Part shown: piece by piece, positions 12,101 to 25,110 of the stretch
Layout of the letters: each line of letters opens with the position of its first letter
Numbering within the stretch: position 1 is the stretch's first letter
From: Deroplatys truncata
Lineage: Eukaryota; Arthropoda; Insecta; Mantodea; Mantidae
Direction of reading: 5' to 3'
DNA length: 64,000 nucleotides
Assembly: GCA_030765065.1 (NCBI GenBank)
Contig: CM060978.1
Location: 215,903,498-215,967,497, forward strand
Program-made: the position numbers and the translations under genes
Notes under the pieces: generated by a model
Databases searched by the model: none
Told to the model about the DNA's origin: nothing
Seen by the model: the letters and a program-made list of their open reading frames with translations, nothing else

Positions 12101-13573
12101 TGATTTGGACCACATTCAAAATGTCATACAACAGCTATAAACTAAAGAATATTAGCTTCTCTTGAAGTTTCAGGCTTAAAGCATCTACCGGAAATGCAGT
12201 CCTTAAGTGATTTACTCTGCTGATATAATAATGGAAAGCTGTTTTTATGAAAAGTAAGTAACATTTTGTAAAATAAAGTAGATTTTATATTAATTGTTAA
12301 AAATACTGCATCTTTAATCATTTCAACTGATTACCTCACCATAATTTTTAATGACAGTTTGGAACATTCAGTCATATTAAACTGTTGCTGAGTGCTCCTG
12401 ACCCATCCTTCATTTGATAATGAAGAATGTGGGAAACAATTCCAAGTCAGGAAGCTCAAACATTAATATGCAGCATTCAAAAAATTATATTGGTTTTGAA
12501 CTTTATATAGGTATTATGATGTAAATGGTTTGAAATTGTTACAGACATATTTTAATTATAGTTTAAAACAAACATCCTGCAAATCTCTTAATTCTGTCAG
12601 GTGTTATTTAGGTTTGAAGATGAAAAAACATTAGAAAATCTACCTTGTGATAAAATGCATTTAAAGATTTTGCTACCAATTGCTGTTGGGGCAATCTGGC
12701 TCATACAAAACTCCTTCCTAATCCTTCATATATAAACCAAATATTTTTAAAAAGTACCTGAAATTTCCTTTTATATGGACTAATAATTTAAAAATACTAA
12801 AATCTAAAGGCATTTGGCTACCTTAATTCAGAAACACAGTTTGGTCATGCAACTGTAAAGTATGATCCTTTCATTCTTGGAATGAAAGGTGATTCATGTG
12901 ACTGAATGACACCATAACCAAAATGAAACCTGATGATCTAAGTAAGAATTTCAAATGAAAATTCAGAAAGAAAGAGAAACAGAATGCTTCCAAAGATATT
13001 AACTTATACCATAAACATAGTAAAAGTGCAAAGTTGATTATACACAGAATGAATATTGTTTGACCAGGATGATGAGCAATTAAAATATGTTTGTAACCAA
13101 TATTTGTTTAAAACCATATTTTAATCTTGTCCTTCATAATGAAACATGTCTTGCTCATATTTATTGCTTTTTTACTGTGAAGAATTAATAGTTTTGCAGC
13201 ATTGTTTAAATTGTTGGAGGTGCAAAATACAAACAGCAGGCAGGGAATTATAATTTGAATAACAAGAATATTTATTAAAAACTTCCAATAGAAAAAATAA
13301 TATTGGTATTCAGTTGTGTTTCAAAATGATCTTATTCTTAAAAAAATCATAAATAAGAACACTGTGGAAAAAAAATGAATGCAATTGAATTTGCTTCTTA
13401 TATATGCAAAAGTTTTAATGACAATGAACAAAATGCTTATTCAATAAGTTTTATTTCAACATTTTTAAAAGCTTTTACCTATGTTAAAATTTAAGAATAG
13501 TACAATGTACATTATATTCTTATTTAAAGTACAACCATTTTCATGAAAATCTTTCTCGTACAAATAGTACATG
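9191..13573. other. Long AT-rich stretch without recognised gene
   Basis: No coding similarity found over 4.4 kb. A small CpG-containing patch lies at 9715-9870, a GT-rich patch at 10055-10110 and a perfect short hairpin at 12867-12889. The reading frames are short and AT-driven. Confidence 0.5.
12867..12889. repeat. Perfect 10-bp inverted repeat, 3-nt loop
   Basis: CCTTTCATTC and GAATGAAAGG are separated by TTG. No element boundary or gene end is recognised nearby. Confidence 0.7.
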
Positions 13574-15181
13574 CAGTCAGTACAGAAAGTATTCATACTT
13601 CAACCAAGTGAAAATATCATGTGTTGTTGCAATGTAATTATTTATGAAACTTAATCCACTTATAAAATTATATTTTAATAAATAATAATAATAATTCATG
13701 AATTTGTTTACGTATTTCATCAACAATTTTGCTGGGAATAGTTTTCCACAATAACGCTGGATGATACTGTAAATTTGGCACAAAACGTATTTGTACACCA
13801 AAGGTAACTACATTAAAAACTATGGTTATATCGTGTGTTACCTATCTTTTTGGATAGCCTGCATTTATCTGTCTTACAGCAAGTTGTCTGCATGTACAAG
13901 ACTGACATAGAACACAATAGGTTGTGAGATAAAGTAAAACAAACCAAAGAAGGAAAGAAACTACTGCCAAAGAGAGAAAAATAATAATTAGACTTCACTG
14001 TGATCTCAAAACCCTCTCCAAGATATCTCGGATAGTGGGGAGATCACAGTTAACTATTCAGTCCATTATTGACAGGGTAGGAGCCAGAATATTGGTCCTA
14101 AATACACCCAGAATTGGTCGATCTAAAGTCCTCATGGCTATAAATGAGAAAAGTATTCTTTGCCGCTTAAAAAGGATCCACAAATAACTGTTCGCCAGAT
14201 TGTTGCAGAGGACAGAAATTAAGCACTATGAGAACTGTTTACAATATCAAAGGGTGCAATGGCAGAGTAGCACATAAGAAGTTCTCTGTCAGCCCACAGA
14301 CAGGAAAAACTGCCTAGAATTCGCTAGTACTGTGATAAGAGTTAGACTTCTGGTAAAAAGCAGAAGCCTATTCAAAGTGTTTGGCTTGAACTGCAGTCAC
14401 AAAGTATGGAGGAAAAATAATACGTAACTGGAGCCAAAATAATCTTATTTCCACAGTGAAGCAGGCAGAGGATCCGTCCTTTTCTGGGGTTGCATGAGTA
14501 TATTAGATGTCAGAAACCATCATATTATGAAGGGGATAATGGATCATAGGAAGTACATGGACATTCTTAAGGTAGAGTAGCATACCAGTGTGGAAAAAAT
14601 GGGCCTCCAAGAAGACTGGATGTTTATGCAGGATAATGATCCAAAACATGCGGTCTTAATATGCAACTGTGGACATTATGTAACGTTCAAAAACAGCTTC
14701 ATACCCCTCCCCAGTCTCCAGACTTTAACCCTATTGAACAAGTGTGGAGCATTCTGGGTAAACACATAAGAAAAAGGGCAATTTCCAACAAAGAAGCATT
14801 GAAAACTGCTCTTATGGAGGAATGGAACCAATGGAACATGGAGGTTATAAAACTTGTCCATTCCATACCAAGAAGACTAAATGCTATAATTAAAGCTAAA
14901 GGGTACCCTATGAAGTGCCAAATACAAACAGTTTTGTAATGTTATGTATTGTTTTTGTGAGTGTATGATTACATTTTGTGTTGAGAAATTTGCAAATTAA
15001 CTTTATATTTATAGAAGTGACATTTTCTTTGTAAATGTTGCTTTTTTCTTATAAAGCATAACTTCCTGGTGAAGATGCTAGCTTTTGTTTGAATAAATTT
15101 CAAATTATCATTTTAATTCTTTTCAAAATATAAGTTTTCCTTAAAGTGTTAGTAGTGTGCAAATACTTTCTGCACTGACTG
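13574..15181 (+). mobile_element. Tc1-like transposon, decayed, complete ends
   Basis: The terminal inverted repeats are CAGTCAGTACAGAAAGTATT on the left and its near-complement ending TTTCTGCACTGACTG on the right. The right flank is TA. The left flank reads TG where TA is expected, consistent with later mutation. The length of about 1.6 kb and the internal transposase remnant fit the Tc1 family of Tc1/mariner, which moves by cut-and-paste into TA. Confidence 0.85.
13998..14939 (+). pseudogene. Tc1-like transposase pseudogene
   Basis: The N-terminal helix-turn-helix region is readable around 14000-14190 (LKTLSKISRIVGRSQLT, then a GRS motif). The second catalytic Asp lies in MQDNDPKHA near 14630. 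The final catalytic block reads SPDFNPIEQVWSILGKHIRK at about 14712-14775, with Glu in the expected DDE position. The C-terminus SIPRRLNAIIKAKGYP ends near 14939. Stop codons and frameshifts break the frame repeatedly, so no functional enzyme is made. It lies centrally between the terminal repeats of the element at 13574-15181. Confidence 0.85.
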
Positions 15182-15183
15182 TA

Positions 15184-18100
15184 TTTTCTATGGACCGTTG
15201 TCACTTTACTTTGTATATATTTATTCCATTTCTGTACTACACTACCTGCAGGAAGTGTTATATTAAGGTGTACAAATACAGCAAAACTCCATTAACATGC
15301 TCCCACTAATAGCACCATCTTCTTCATTATGCTCATTTATATGTGGTCCAGGGACAATTCATACATATTTCTATACAATTTTATTCTCTTATAGCATTTC
15401 GAATCCAGCTTTTTATATTGGAAATTACAAAAAATTGCATATAAATTATGACTGGTCAGTAGGAGAAAATGTTAATGTCCAGAATTCTAGAAGCATGCAA
15501 ATATGCCTCTTCAGATTACCACTGAAGTTAATGACACAACTGGAACACTTATTAATGATAGGAATTTCTTCTTAATCCTCTGATGGCTTTTCATTATAGA
15601 AAAGAAATTGAGCATAAAATTTTGCCAATCAATTTTCTACTCTCTGTTTAAACTTTCTTTTAATTCTGCATTGAGTATAGTGAATTGTGATGGTGTAAAA
15701 TAAGAAATCAATCGTCTTCTTAAGCGAAAACTTATAAATTCTCTAATACATAAGATAAAATGTCTATAGTTACATTTTTACCCTTGGCTCCTAACTCACT
15801 TTCTTTGTACGGTGCTGACATTTTTATTACACATTTTGAGCTGCAGGCTGTTGAGCATATTAATGGAGTTACACTGTAGTTGCTTTGTGGCAGGAATACC
15901 TATAATGCACAATTATGAATATGCAATTCTGTCTTGCTATTAGTGCTGATCAGTAGTGAATGCCAAGTGCCTTGAGAAACAAAATTATAACCACTAATAC
16001 TCAAAAAAGATTGTATATTAGAGTTTAACATAAAATTGATTCTATTGTCAATGTTATTTACTTTCTGGTATTGTCACATTTAACAATATGTGTATGCAAA
16101 TTGTGGATGCACTACAGGCATACATTTGTTATATTATACAACAATGCTTTGTTGAAACCTACAGATTAGATAAAGCATTGTGGTGAAAGTAAACTTTTAG
16201 TTTGACTGACATTATATTAATTTACTGGATATTTAATAGTTTAATGTAAATTAAGTACTTGCTTCCAAAAGCAGAACCCACAAAGGTAGAATACATTATC
16301 AGGACGACATAGGATTCATAGGAAAAGATGTAGAAGGGCATACAAGAGCAAGTTAAATTACCAAATTCATAATCCATATATCTCATGAACAACACAGAAG
16401 CAATATTACGGTCTTATAGGCCAAAGATTGTTGTCAGCATTTTATTACGAAATCCATCTTGGCAGTTCCTTTGTCAGTCATTTGGAAACTGATGAAGGGA
16501 TTACTTGCTTATGAGTAAAAGCTGTTATTGAGAACTAAAGCTATCTATTTGTCAAAAGAATTGTGTCATAAAGCTGTTAATATGAACAGATAATGAATAC
16601 AACACTGCCTATTTTGCAAAACTGTTTATTCTTCATTCTCAAGATCATTTCAGCCACCGCTATGGCAATGAATGGCAATATGTGGCTCCAGTAACAGTTA
16701 CCTATATGTTATAATTTCTCCTCCCCATAAATAAACCATTTACATCTTCAAGGGGAATACCTATGTGGGTATGTCATATTTATGCCATTACAGCTTCTAG
16801 TTCCATCTTTTATCCATTTGCCCACTTCGTCTGTTTCCTTGTAATCTCTTAATCTCTCTCATTTTCACTTTCCTTACAATCTGTTCAGTGCTCTGTATGT
16901 AAACTGGATTTACTTCTGCTTTTCTTTCCTCTTATGGGCTTGTTCCTTGGATTTGTAATTGCAATTAACTGTCAGTTTCTGCATATTTCATCAATTTATT
17001 GTTTTATAATTATTAACATAGAAAATGGACACAGTTCTGACCACTTTGCAAAACTATTATTTATGCTTCACACTCAACATGCTCAATAACATTACAACTG
17101 TTAAGACAAATGACAATAATCAATTTATGCTAATAGTTATTACAAACATCATTTGTTCAGCATAGTGGAAATTAAACTTTTTTCTCTTCATTGCCATTCA
17201 CTTTAATTATCATTCTAAACTGCATATTCTTAAATGAGGCATTAAGAGGCAAATGGACTTACCCCTTCATATGTTTAAAATTTAAAGTAAAGGCAGCTAA
17301 TTTTGTAATATTGATATGCATGTACATTTATCCCCAAAAGCTGCACCTTTGTAGAAGTATTTAGCTTGATTGACTAATATCTCAAAATGTTTCTTTGAAA
17401 TATTAGTAACTCCACTTCTTAAAGCCTTTAAGTACTGCTGATCATCTTACAATTTTGCTCAAAGATGAATATGATGTTTAAAATTGCATGCAACTATATC
17501 TTTATGATAAATGTAATAATATTTACAGCAACTAAATGCTGCACTAATATCTAACTTTTCAACTTCAGGAACTAATAATTTTTAACATCAATTTGGTTGC
17601 TGTGCTACAAAAGGAAATACACCAGAGAAAAACAGTTGTCTAAGTCTGTAAGTATGGTGCACATATATTCATTTTTTGTGTGTTTGTGTGTGCATTAATG
17701 CCATAGTACAAATTGTCTTGTCTATTTTAATACATAAAAAGGAAGATATTAGTAGCTTCTTGCCATTCACGCGCCTAAACTCTATAATAATATTATAAAG
17801 AGAGAAAAGCTGTGAGTATGTGTACATATCCAGGGTAATCTCAAAAACCACTTAACCATTTTTGTTAATTCTAACACTTTCTCAACAGATATATCTATAA
17901 GACAACTTTGAGTTTCAACTGTTAAATGAGTAAACAAAAAAAACAAAAAAAAACAAAAAATAGCCTTTACAAGGCCTGAATATTATAATACAAATATTTT
18001 GGAACTATAATGAAAGATACTCACTAAGATAGCTTTGGCTTTTCATTTTCATAATAGTTGTTGCTTCACAGAGAATGCATGTAAAAGAAAAGCCATGAAG

Positions 18101-18654
18101 AATGTTAAGCAGACAGAAGACAGCAAAACAAAGGGCATCAATTATGCTGATAATAGTAAAATTTGTATGTTATATTTGTTTTTCAGAATAGTAGAAGTTT
18201 GCAGTGAAATCAGCATCAAAACCTGATTAAGCTTTGTTATAGCTCTACAAGCATATATAGTGAAGTTTATATATGCCAAAACCTATTAATAATACTATGT
18301 ATTTTGCTACAGTTCTTCCTTATGTTGTAATCAACTTCATTACTATGTACGCTATAAGCATAAAGGGAGAAAATTGTGTGCAGTGTAATATCCAAAATTA
18401 CTCAACCAATATATTTTATAATTAATAACTAAGAGGATTATTTGTTTTGAGGGTTATAGAGAATGACCAACTTCAAAATATTTCAATTGCTGGCTTGGGA
18501 GACGGGATATGTCTTTATATCCATATTTTTGCCTCTATTTCACTGAATATTGCATATCAGGGTGCTTCACTACTGTGAAAATTGTAGAGCTTTTGCATTA
18601 TTAAATAATTACAGGAACAAAAAGAAGGTACATAAGCTTAACATTTCATCTGCT
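15184..18654. other. Long AT-rich stretch without recognised gene
   Basis: No transposase, reverse transcriptase or host-exon similarity was seen over 3.5 kb. A segment around 16270-16540 is less AT-biased and may be an old repeat, but I cannot identify it. Confidence 0.45.
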
Positions 18655-19490
18655 GTGCTCATCTAAAAACTATTTGACCAAGTTCAAAGATCAGGTTAAC
18701 AAAAACCTCCAAGCTGGGATTTACAAGATTAACTGCCGAATGCAATTAAGTATACATCGGAAACACCAAGCGCAACATAGACATCCACACCAAAGAGCAT
18801 ATCTGGAACATAAAATATAAACAGACAGACAAATCAGCCATTGCAGCACACTTTTGGCAAACCAACCATGAAATAGACACAAACTTTGATGTACTAAAAG
18901 AAGTAAACCATCCTCTAGAACTTGCCATATGGGAGAAGATTTTTATCCAAAAGCATAAGTATAGAGTTATTAACTTTGAAATCCTGCCTCTGGACATTAT
19001 ACCAAATTCAGTGCGTCATCTACTAGAGACCAGAAATGAAGATGACACCAGCGCTGCCAGTCAATCTATAGCTGATGATGGAAGTGTAAACTTCTGAAAC
19101 ATTTCCTCTATAAATTACAGAGTAGTGAAGCAAACATGTCCCAAATTTAACTAATGCTTAAATACTGGATTTTGCCTTCACTGTTACAAAGCTTCTAAAA
19201 ATTAATTAAGGTCATAGAATTTTACAGCTGGTGTGCTTAAATAAGCAATATGTCTTCTGAGATAAGAAATAGTGGTCAAAGAATAAAAACATGTGAACTT
19301 GACATTCTGTCCATCACTGTGGTACCATATTCAGTGCCAGTCACTTGCCTGCAGACTTCTGAAGACATTCACCACAGTTGGAGAGGAAACGCCAAGTTCA
19401 CATGTATTTACTCTTCAACCATAGCATTCCAGGCTAGCAGATACTTGAGAACACAGCATTTCCAGAATTTTTAGTATTGCTGGTAGGAGG
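18655..19490 (+). pseudogene. Penelope-like element fragment, GIY-YIG endonuclease end
   Basis: The plus strand from about 18655 encodes a linker (DQVNKNLQAGIYKINC) followed by a GIY-YIG nuclease domain: AGIY at about 18713-18724, a degraded YIG (YIGNTKRNIDI, needing a frame change), then KEHI, SAIAAHFWQTNHEID and LAIWEKIFIQKHKYRVINFE. This order is that of the C-terminal endonuclease that follows the reverse transcriptase in Penelope-like retroelements. The reverse transcriptase itself is absent, so the copy is 5'-truncated. Downstream words (TSAASQSIADDGS, then LQTSEDIHHSWRGNA in another frame) look like the element's 3' part. It is broken and inactive. A second, better copy lies at 48795-49795. 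Confidence 0.8.
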
Positions 19491-19779
19491 TTAATGAGTT
19501 CAGGAGAACAACATTTGCCAGAATTTCACTCCCATTTCCGTGAATATCATGGGCTTTTTGTTTTGTTATTACAAAATTACAGTTCTAAAAGACAAAAAGC
19601 ACATAAACATTGTGTAAACCGCTGTACAATAATTTCACAGAGCACAGGAGGGGTAAATGAAATTAATTAAATTGTCATTCAAGACTTTAAAAGCTATCTG
19701 TAAAATGCTGGGTAAGCATCTGTAAATGTATACATACATTGGACACTAAGAGCAGCAATGTTTCCTGGAGACTTAAAAG

Positions 19780-20115
19780 CCAGTCAAACTGTTTTTCTCA
19801 ATATCATGTTTCAGTCAATTTCTTTTCCTCCCCTTTACAAGTTTCAATATTAATCTTCATTCATCCACTATTTCTGAAAAAGCTTCATTTATTATTTTGC
19901 CTGTCCATTTCAAATGCTGCATTTGCCATCATATCCACATTTTCAATGATTTCAATCAATTTTCCTTACCTCGTCTATAAATCCAAGTTTTTGCATTATA
20001 AGGTGCTACTCTCCACAAAAGCCATTCACTAATCTCCTCCTGGTTTCTTTCTTCAAGGGTCCACCAAAACTTCTTTTTGTAATAAAACTTCCTTTATCAT
20101 TTCTCCCCTCTGTTT
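19780..20115 (-). pseudogene. LINE ORF2 C-terminal remnant (RTE-like type)
   Basis: Minus-strand translation gives LLWRVAPYNAKTWIYRRGKE, then LKSLKMWIWWQMQHLKWTGK and IINEAFSEIVDE. This tracks the conserved pattern after the reverse transcriptase palm in a common insect LINE group (a block of the type VALYGAETWTLRK, then EAFEMWCWRRM..I.WTDKITNEEV). It is heavily mutated, with stops and frame changes. Only this downstream portion is recognisable. Clade assignment is from memory of the motif and is tentative. Confidence 0.55.
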
Positions 20116-20363
20116 GGCTTCTTGACAATAACTCAAGTTACCTTGAATGTACAGCTGAAGGGTCTGGAAAAAGTCCACAAAAGTCTGAAAATAAATGAGC
20201 GCCTTCTTATTTTTGGTACAGATACAATATAATACATAAACAGTTTTCTTGCATGCAATTAGTGGTTGTGAATGGTAAAACTTCTACTGAAGATTAATTT
20301 AGCCATAGCCAATATTTCAAATGGAGAGGGAGTCTTGCAACAACAGCCAAATAAAATTTAGTA

Positions 20364-21711
20364 CAGGATGATTTATGAAGAACTGACACATTTCTTTCTT
20401 TAATTATTCTGTTCGAAATTCACTCAATGCCAAAATTTTAGCGCCAAATTAAGCAGAATCTACTGGAGTTTCAATTGCTTGTCACTAGATGTGCAGATGT
20501 TCAAGCTTTATTCATAATTGTTAGCTTTATTGTCGGCAACTGTTTTTGAGATTTTGTTCTAGTCAATGTGAAAATGGAGTACACATTAAATGAATGACTC
20601 TACCTTCTAAACAATATTGGATTACAAATTCAATTACAGCTACTCAAAGGGCATACCAGAAAGAATTTGGTGTTCAGCATCCTCTCCAAAGAAACACAAC
20701 TGGTAAACAAACTGGAAACAACTGGATCTTTGATGAGTGAAAAAGGCAAAACTCGTTCATCTAGGCTTCCTGCGGTTGTTGTTGATGTAAGAACACGACT
20801 GGATCAGTCACCCAAAAAATCATTAAGACGTTTGTCGCAGGAGACAGGGTATAGCTACTCCAATGTGTCAGAGAGCTGTGAAAAGCGCACGCCTAAAGCC
20901 GAATAGGAATATGGTTGTCCATCAGTTTCAGGAACCAGATAAGAATAGATGCCTGAATTATTGTCATTGGTTTCAGGCGTTTATTGTGCAAAATCCTGCC
21001 ATATTTTCCATCACATGGTTCACAGATGAAGCATGGTTCTATTTATCCGGCTATGTGAACTCAAATAACACATGCTATTGGGCCAGTGAAAATCCATATG
21101 TTATTCATGAAGCACCTATGCACCCAGTTAAAATCGGAGTTTGGTGTGCAATATCCACACAGAGAATAGTGAGACCAATTTTTTTTAAAACAATGTGAAC
21201 ACTGCAGAGTACCGATGGATTTTCATGGAGTTTGCTGAGCAACTAGACGATGTAGAGTTGCATCAAAGATATTTTCAGCAGGACGGTGCTACATGTCATA
21301 CATCAAATGAATCCATGACACTAATTGCAAGTTCCTTTGACAACTGGATAATTTCCAAGAACCTGTGGCCACCGAGATCTCCAGATTTGATTCACCGGAC
21401 TTCTTTCTATGGGGTTACTTAAAAGACTGGGTTTATGCCACACGTCTCCAGACATTGGACGATCTGAAGCACAACATTACACAGGAGATTCAAGCTATTG
21501 ATAACAGAGTCCTCCAACGAGTGGCCAGTAACAAGGAACAACATGTTGAGTTGTGCCTTATGCAGGATGGAGGACATTTTCAACATTTGCTATAGAGGCA
21601 AATGATCTCCCAAAATTCCTCTGCATTTCAGGTATAATAAGTTTTCGCTAGCATAACTCATTTTGAAACAATTAAAGAAATAAATGTGTCAGTTCTTTAT
21701 AAATCATCCTG
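20364..21711 (+). mobile_element. Mariner-like transposon with complete ends
   Basis: The left end CAGGATGATTTATGAAGAAC and the right end, its near-perfect complement, form terminal inverted repeats of about 40 bp that include TGACACATTTCTTTCTTTAATT. Both ends are flanked by TA (20362-20363 and 21712-21713). The total of 1348 bp and the internal transposase fit the Tc1/mariner superfamily. Because the TIRs are well matched, the copy is moderately young. Confidence 0.88.
20574..21592 (+). pseudogene. Mariner-like transposase pseudogene
   Basis: Coding starts near MEYTLNE (20574) and is followed at once by a stop. An N-terminal helix-turn-helix part is readable (ATQRAYQKEFGVQHPLQRNT, in a shifted frame). 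The catalytic blocks are in order: TWFTDEAWFYLSGYVNSNN with the first Asp, RYFQQDGATCHTS with the second, and LWPPRSPDL plus DSPDFFLWGYLKD with the third. The C-terminus reads VELCLMQDGGHFQHLL. The motif set matches the insect mariner-like group with an N-terminal DUF4817-type HTH. At least three frameshifts and one stop inactivate it. The same family recurs as fragments at 30938-31861, 50242-51271 and 63509-63703. Confidence 0.85.
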
Positions 21712-21929
21712 TATATTAGTGTGATGCATATACACTCTCTTAACCCTTAAGTACTATGGCACTTCTCTCAGAGTGCATGATTTTTTTCTTTTATTTTATT
21801 TTATGGCCAATTCTTCAGCTTTGTTCCTGGTGAAACCTCCCACAGACATAATGCACTGCTTAAGTAAACAGTTCTTGCAAGTATATTTCACTCGCGCATC
21901 ACATTTTGATCATTAGTTTAAAACTTTGA

Positions 21930-23115
21930 TTTATTATTATAATAATAATCTTTATTAGTTTATAAAATGTATTTTAAGTTTCTTGCCTTGTCAAGTAATT
22001 ATTTAAATAATTACAAATTTATTTATAATTCATCTATTCTATACAATCACTTTTTATTAGAAGTGCTTCTAACTTACTTTGAAGTAAGTTACCACTTGCA
22101 ATTTTTAATTCACTTGGTAGCCTGTTATAGAGGATTTTGCCTATTGTGAGGGGATCCCTTTCAGCTTTTTTATTTACATTATCTCTATAATGGTCATTTC
22201 GTGTTCCTGTACTGTACTTATTTGTGACTATCCCTTATCTGTATAGAATTCTTACTTACTACACACATACATAAGTACTTTATGTACAAGAAATATAGTA
22301 GCTAATATTTCCTATTTCACAAAAATATCTCTACAGGATACTCTACTATTTACTTAAAGAACACATATCATACGTTTCTTCTGCAGCACTAGTAATCTGT
22401 TTACATTTGTTACACTTGAGCTATCCCACACCTCAGTTCCATATTGAAAGTTCCATATTCCATATTAGTCTATAATATACCATTCTTAAATCATTGAAGT
22501 TTAGATATTTTGGCAAATTTTTCAATAAATATAAGTGCTAAATTCTGTTACACATGTGTTCAATGCAAAATTAAATTCCATGTTTTCATCAGCAATTGCT
22601 CCCAGAAATTTCTTATTTTTCAAATTCTTGATTAATTTATTTTCATACTTAGAATTTAATTTTTAGACCTATTATTTCAGTGTTGAAACACAATCACTTT
22701 TATTTTTTGAGGATTTACTTTTAGGTTATTGTATCTAAGTAATTACAGATGTCTTATATTTGGTAATTAAGTTTTCTAAACTACTTATATCTTTATTTGC
22801 AAACATGACTGAGAAATCATACACATATGAAATTATGTAATTTGCAGATTTGGGAAGATGATTTATGTATAAAAGAAATAAGAGTGGCTCGAGTACAGAT
22901 CCATATGGTACTCAGACATTTTTTACTTCATAGCTTGATATAGTGGATTTTATTGAACATCCTTGTTAGTAATGCCTTTCAGTATATTATTTGTGAAGAC
23001 ACTCCATCCCACTCAGTTGATGATTTATTTTTTAGTTTATTTATAATTTGTTTTACTTCTTCTTCTGATGTTTCTTACAGAAAGATGGAAGGTAAAACCT
23101 TAAAATTCCATATGA
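21930..23115 (-). pseudogene. CR1/Jockey-like LINE remnant
   Basis: Minus-strand translation shows, from right to left, EEEVKQIINKLKNKSSTEWD (start of the reverse transcriptase), then GSVLEPLLFLLYINHLPKSA and VYDFSVMFANKDISSLENLI around the catalytic palm. The usual FADD is degraded to VYDF. Near 22100-22200 there is GTRNDHYRDNVNKKAERDP followed by LYNRLPSELK, the typical C-terminal end. A segment between the first two blocks is missing. The 3' end, near 21930, runs into an AT-rich TTATTATAATAATAAT tail. Many stops are present. Confidence 0.75.
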
Positions 23116-23649
23116 CACTTATCTACCATGTTTTGTTTGTCTTTTATTAAATTTTTAAAATATTTATTAAAAAGTTGCCATATTTGTTTAAGATTATTGA
23201 CAGTTCAGCCATTTTCATTTAATTGTACACTTTCATTCCTATTGCTTATGCTACTATGTTCACTATGCCCCATAAGATCCTAACTTTGTTATTTGATCTT
23301 AATGTTTTATTGCTATATAGCTCATTCTTTAAAAAAATATTGCTAATGAACACTGTTTTCTTAATTTTATTTATTTGTTTATATATGTTTCCAGATTTTT
23401 ACATTATTTGGCATCTGGGTGGCAACATGAACTTTTCTGTAACTAATGCTAAATTTGTTTATACATGTAAGTGCACTAATGACAAACATGGAGCTGGCAA
23501 ATAAATGCATCTCTTTTAGGAAGCTAGTGGATGCCAAATTCATGTAAATTAAGCACTGAAAATTTGTATGCAGGAAAACCACTCTGGCACTTCCTGAATG
23601 AAATGCAACTGATATTGTTAAAACTCTGAATATCATGAATATATGTACA
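23116..23649. other. AT-rich stretch without recognised feature
   Basis: Short antiparallel frames at 23220-23700 have no recognisable similarity. Confidence 0.45.
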
Positions 23650-23860
23650 CTCAGTAAGAGGGTTTCAAGGTAAAGTATGAGGGTTGTTCCTGGGTTCAAT
23701 TCCTGTTGGACTGGCTACTCTGACCTTGGTTTTTTTTTTTACAGTTTTCCCTGGTTGGTAGGCAAATGCTGAGGTGGACTATATGTTGTGAATCTTCCTG
23801 TCCCCCATTTCCTGTGATTTTATTTCCTTATCATGTTTCAGAGTTGAAGGATCAGACAGG
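23650..23860 (+). repeat. tRNA-derived SINE remnant with conserved core
   Basis: A B-box-like GGGTTCAATTCCTG is followed by GTTTTCCCTGGTTGG and AGGCAAATGCTGAGGTGG. This core word (a TTTTCC block, then GGCAAATGC.GGG.TGG) is widespread in arthropod tRNA-derived SINEs. A poly-T run splits the two parts. Limits are approximate. Confidence 0.55.
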
Positions 23861-24226
23861 TAGGAGTGGGCGAGGTGTGTGGGAGTGGAATTTGCTTTAA
23901 GGAACTGCCTGCACTGACATCTGGTGTGTGACAGGCACCTGGAGGGACCTCTGCTTGCAGAGAGGTAAGCCTGTGTTGGAGGTTGCACTGGTATTGGATT
24001 TTAATATCTGATAATGTTAGGAATTCCACCTGCATACAAGTCTGCCACCACGGATCTGGTTGCTCTCCATGTTCTTTGCTTCATCCCTTCCTCCGAGAGG
24101 TTTCCAGAAGCACAATCTGCATTCATGTGTGCTTTAGTGCTGAAATCCTCCTCCGTTACCTGACAACCATAACCAACATTTTGCTCTTCTGTTGAAATCA
24201 TTTACTTAGTTTTTTTTTTTTTTGTT
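23861..24226. other. GC-richer unrecognised segment left of the repeat cluster
   Basis: Balanced composition with overlapping short frames on both strands. A GAGAGGTAAGC word near 23960 resembles a splice donor, but no exon can be defended. It could be the 3' part of the SINE family or single-copy DNA. Confidence 0.3.
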
Positions 24227-25102
24227 ACTTTCTCTACTACGTATAGTAAGTAGGGGAAGTATTGCATTCCACCCAAAAATTCGATACCGAGATTTCACCG
24301 GAAATACATGTTTTGAGACCTCCTGAATCCAAAAAAAGCATTTTTGGAAACATGTCCGTGTGTGTGTCTGTGTGTGTGTGTCTGTGTGTGTGTGTGTCTG
24401 TGTGTGTGTGAACAGCATAACTCAAAAACGAACAGTCGGATAAACACCAAACTTGGTATTTAGGTTCAGTATCTTCCAGAGATGCGACACGAAGGTTTTC
24501 AAGAAAATCCCCCCACCCCAGACTACCCTTTACATGGAACATTTTTCGAAAATTTTAATTTTCTCAAAAATGGCTCTAACGATTTTGTTTAAAATATCAT
24601 ATGTTTAAGATAATGCCATGAGAAATGAAATGTATATCTCGAATTTTCTGGGAATGTCTCCAAAAGTATTCTTCATTGTGAACGACTTTTGCATAACTGG
24701 TAAACCATAAGAGATAGACAAAATTTTACTACACAAAAAATGTTGATCTCGTTAAAATACACAACTTATGTTATATACATTTCTTTTGTTGAGTGAACCG
24801 TTTTCGAGATATTGCTTGTTATTCCCTTAAATTTTCCAATACTTATACTTTTTCTCAAATTCGTTATTCATTTTTTTATGTCCTGGACTTGCAAAGAGAA
24901 TGGAATTCGACACATAGCAACCAGCGTTAAAATATTTGACCATCGCTTAAAAGCTACCATATTCCCCTTGCATCTACAAGAAAATTAGCAATAAGATTGA
25001 CATCTCGATATCTCGATTAACATAAAGCATATGGAGAATAGGCGTTTGTAAAAATAGATTGTACAAGAGTAGAGAAAGTCATGTGAGTGTAACACATCAG
25101 AT
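24227..25102 (+). mobile_element. Helentron-like non-autonomous element, copy 1
   Basis: Starts ACTTTCTCTACTACG. The inverted copy AGTAGAGAAAGT lies at 25068-25079, about 23 bp before the end. It is followed by a 5-bp stem (ATGTG/CACAT) and CATCAGAT. A GTGTGTCTGTGTG microsatellite lies about 130 bp from the start. It sits in a T-run and is joined head to tail to copy 2 by T nucleotides only. It encodes no recognisable protein. Architecture fits Helentron-associated (HINE/DINE-1-type) elements mobilised in trans by a Rep/Helicase. The assignment is inferred from structure. Confidence 0.7.
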
Positions 25103-25110
25103 TTTTTTTT

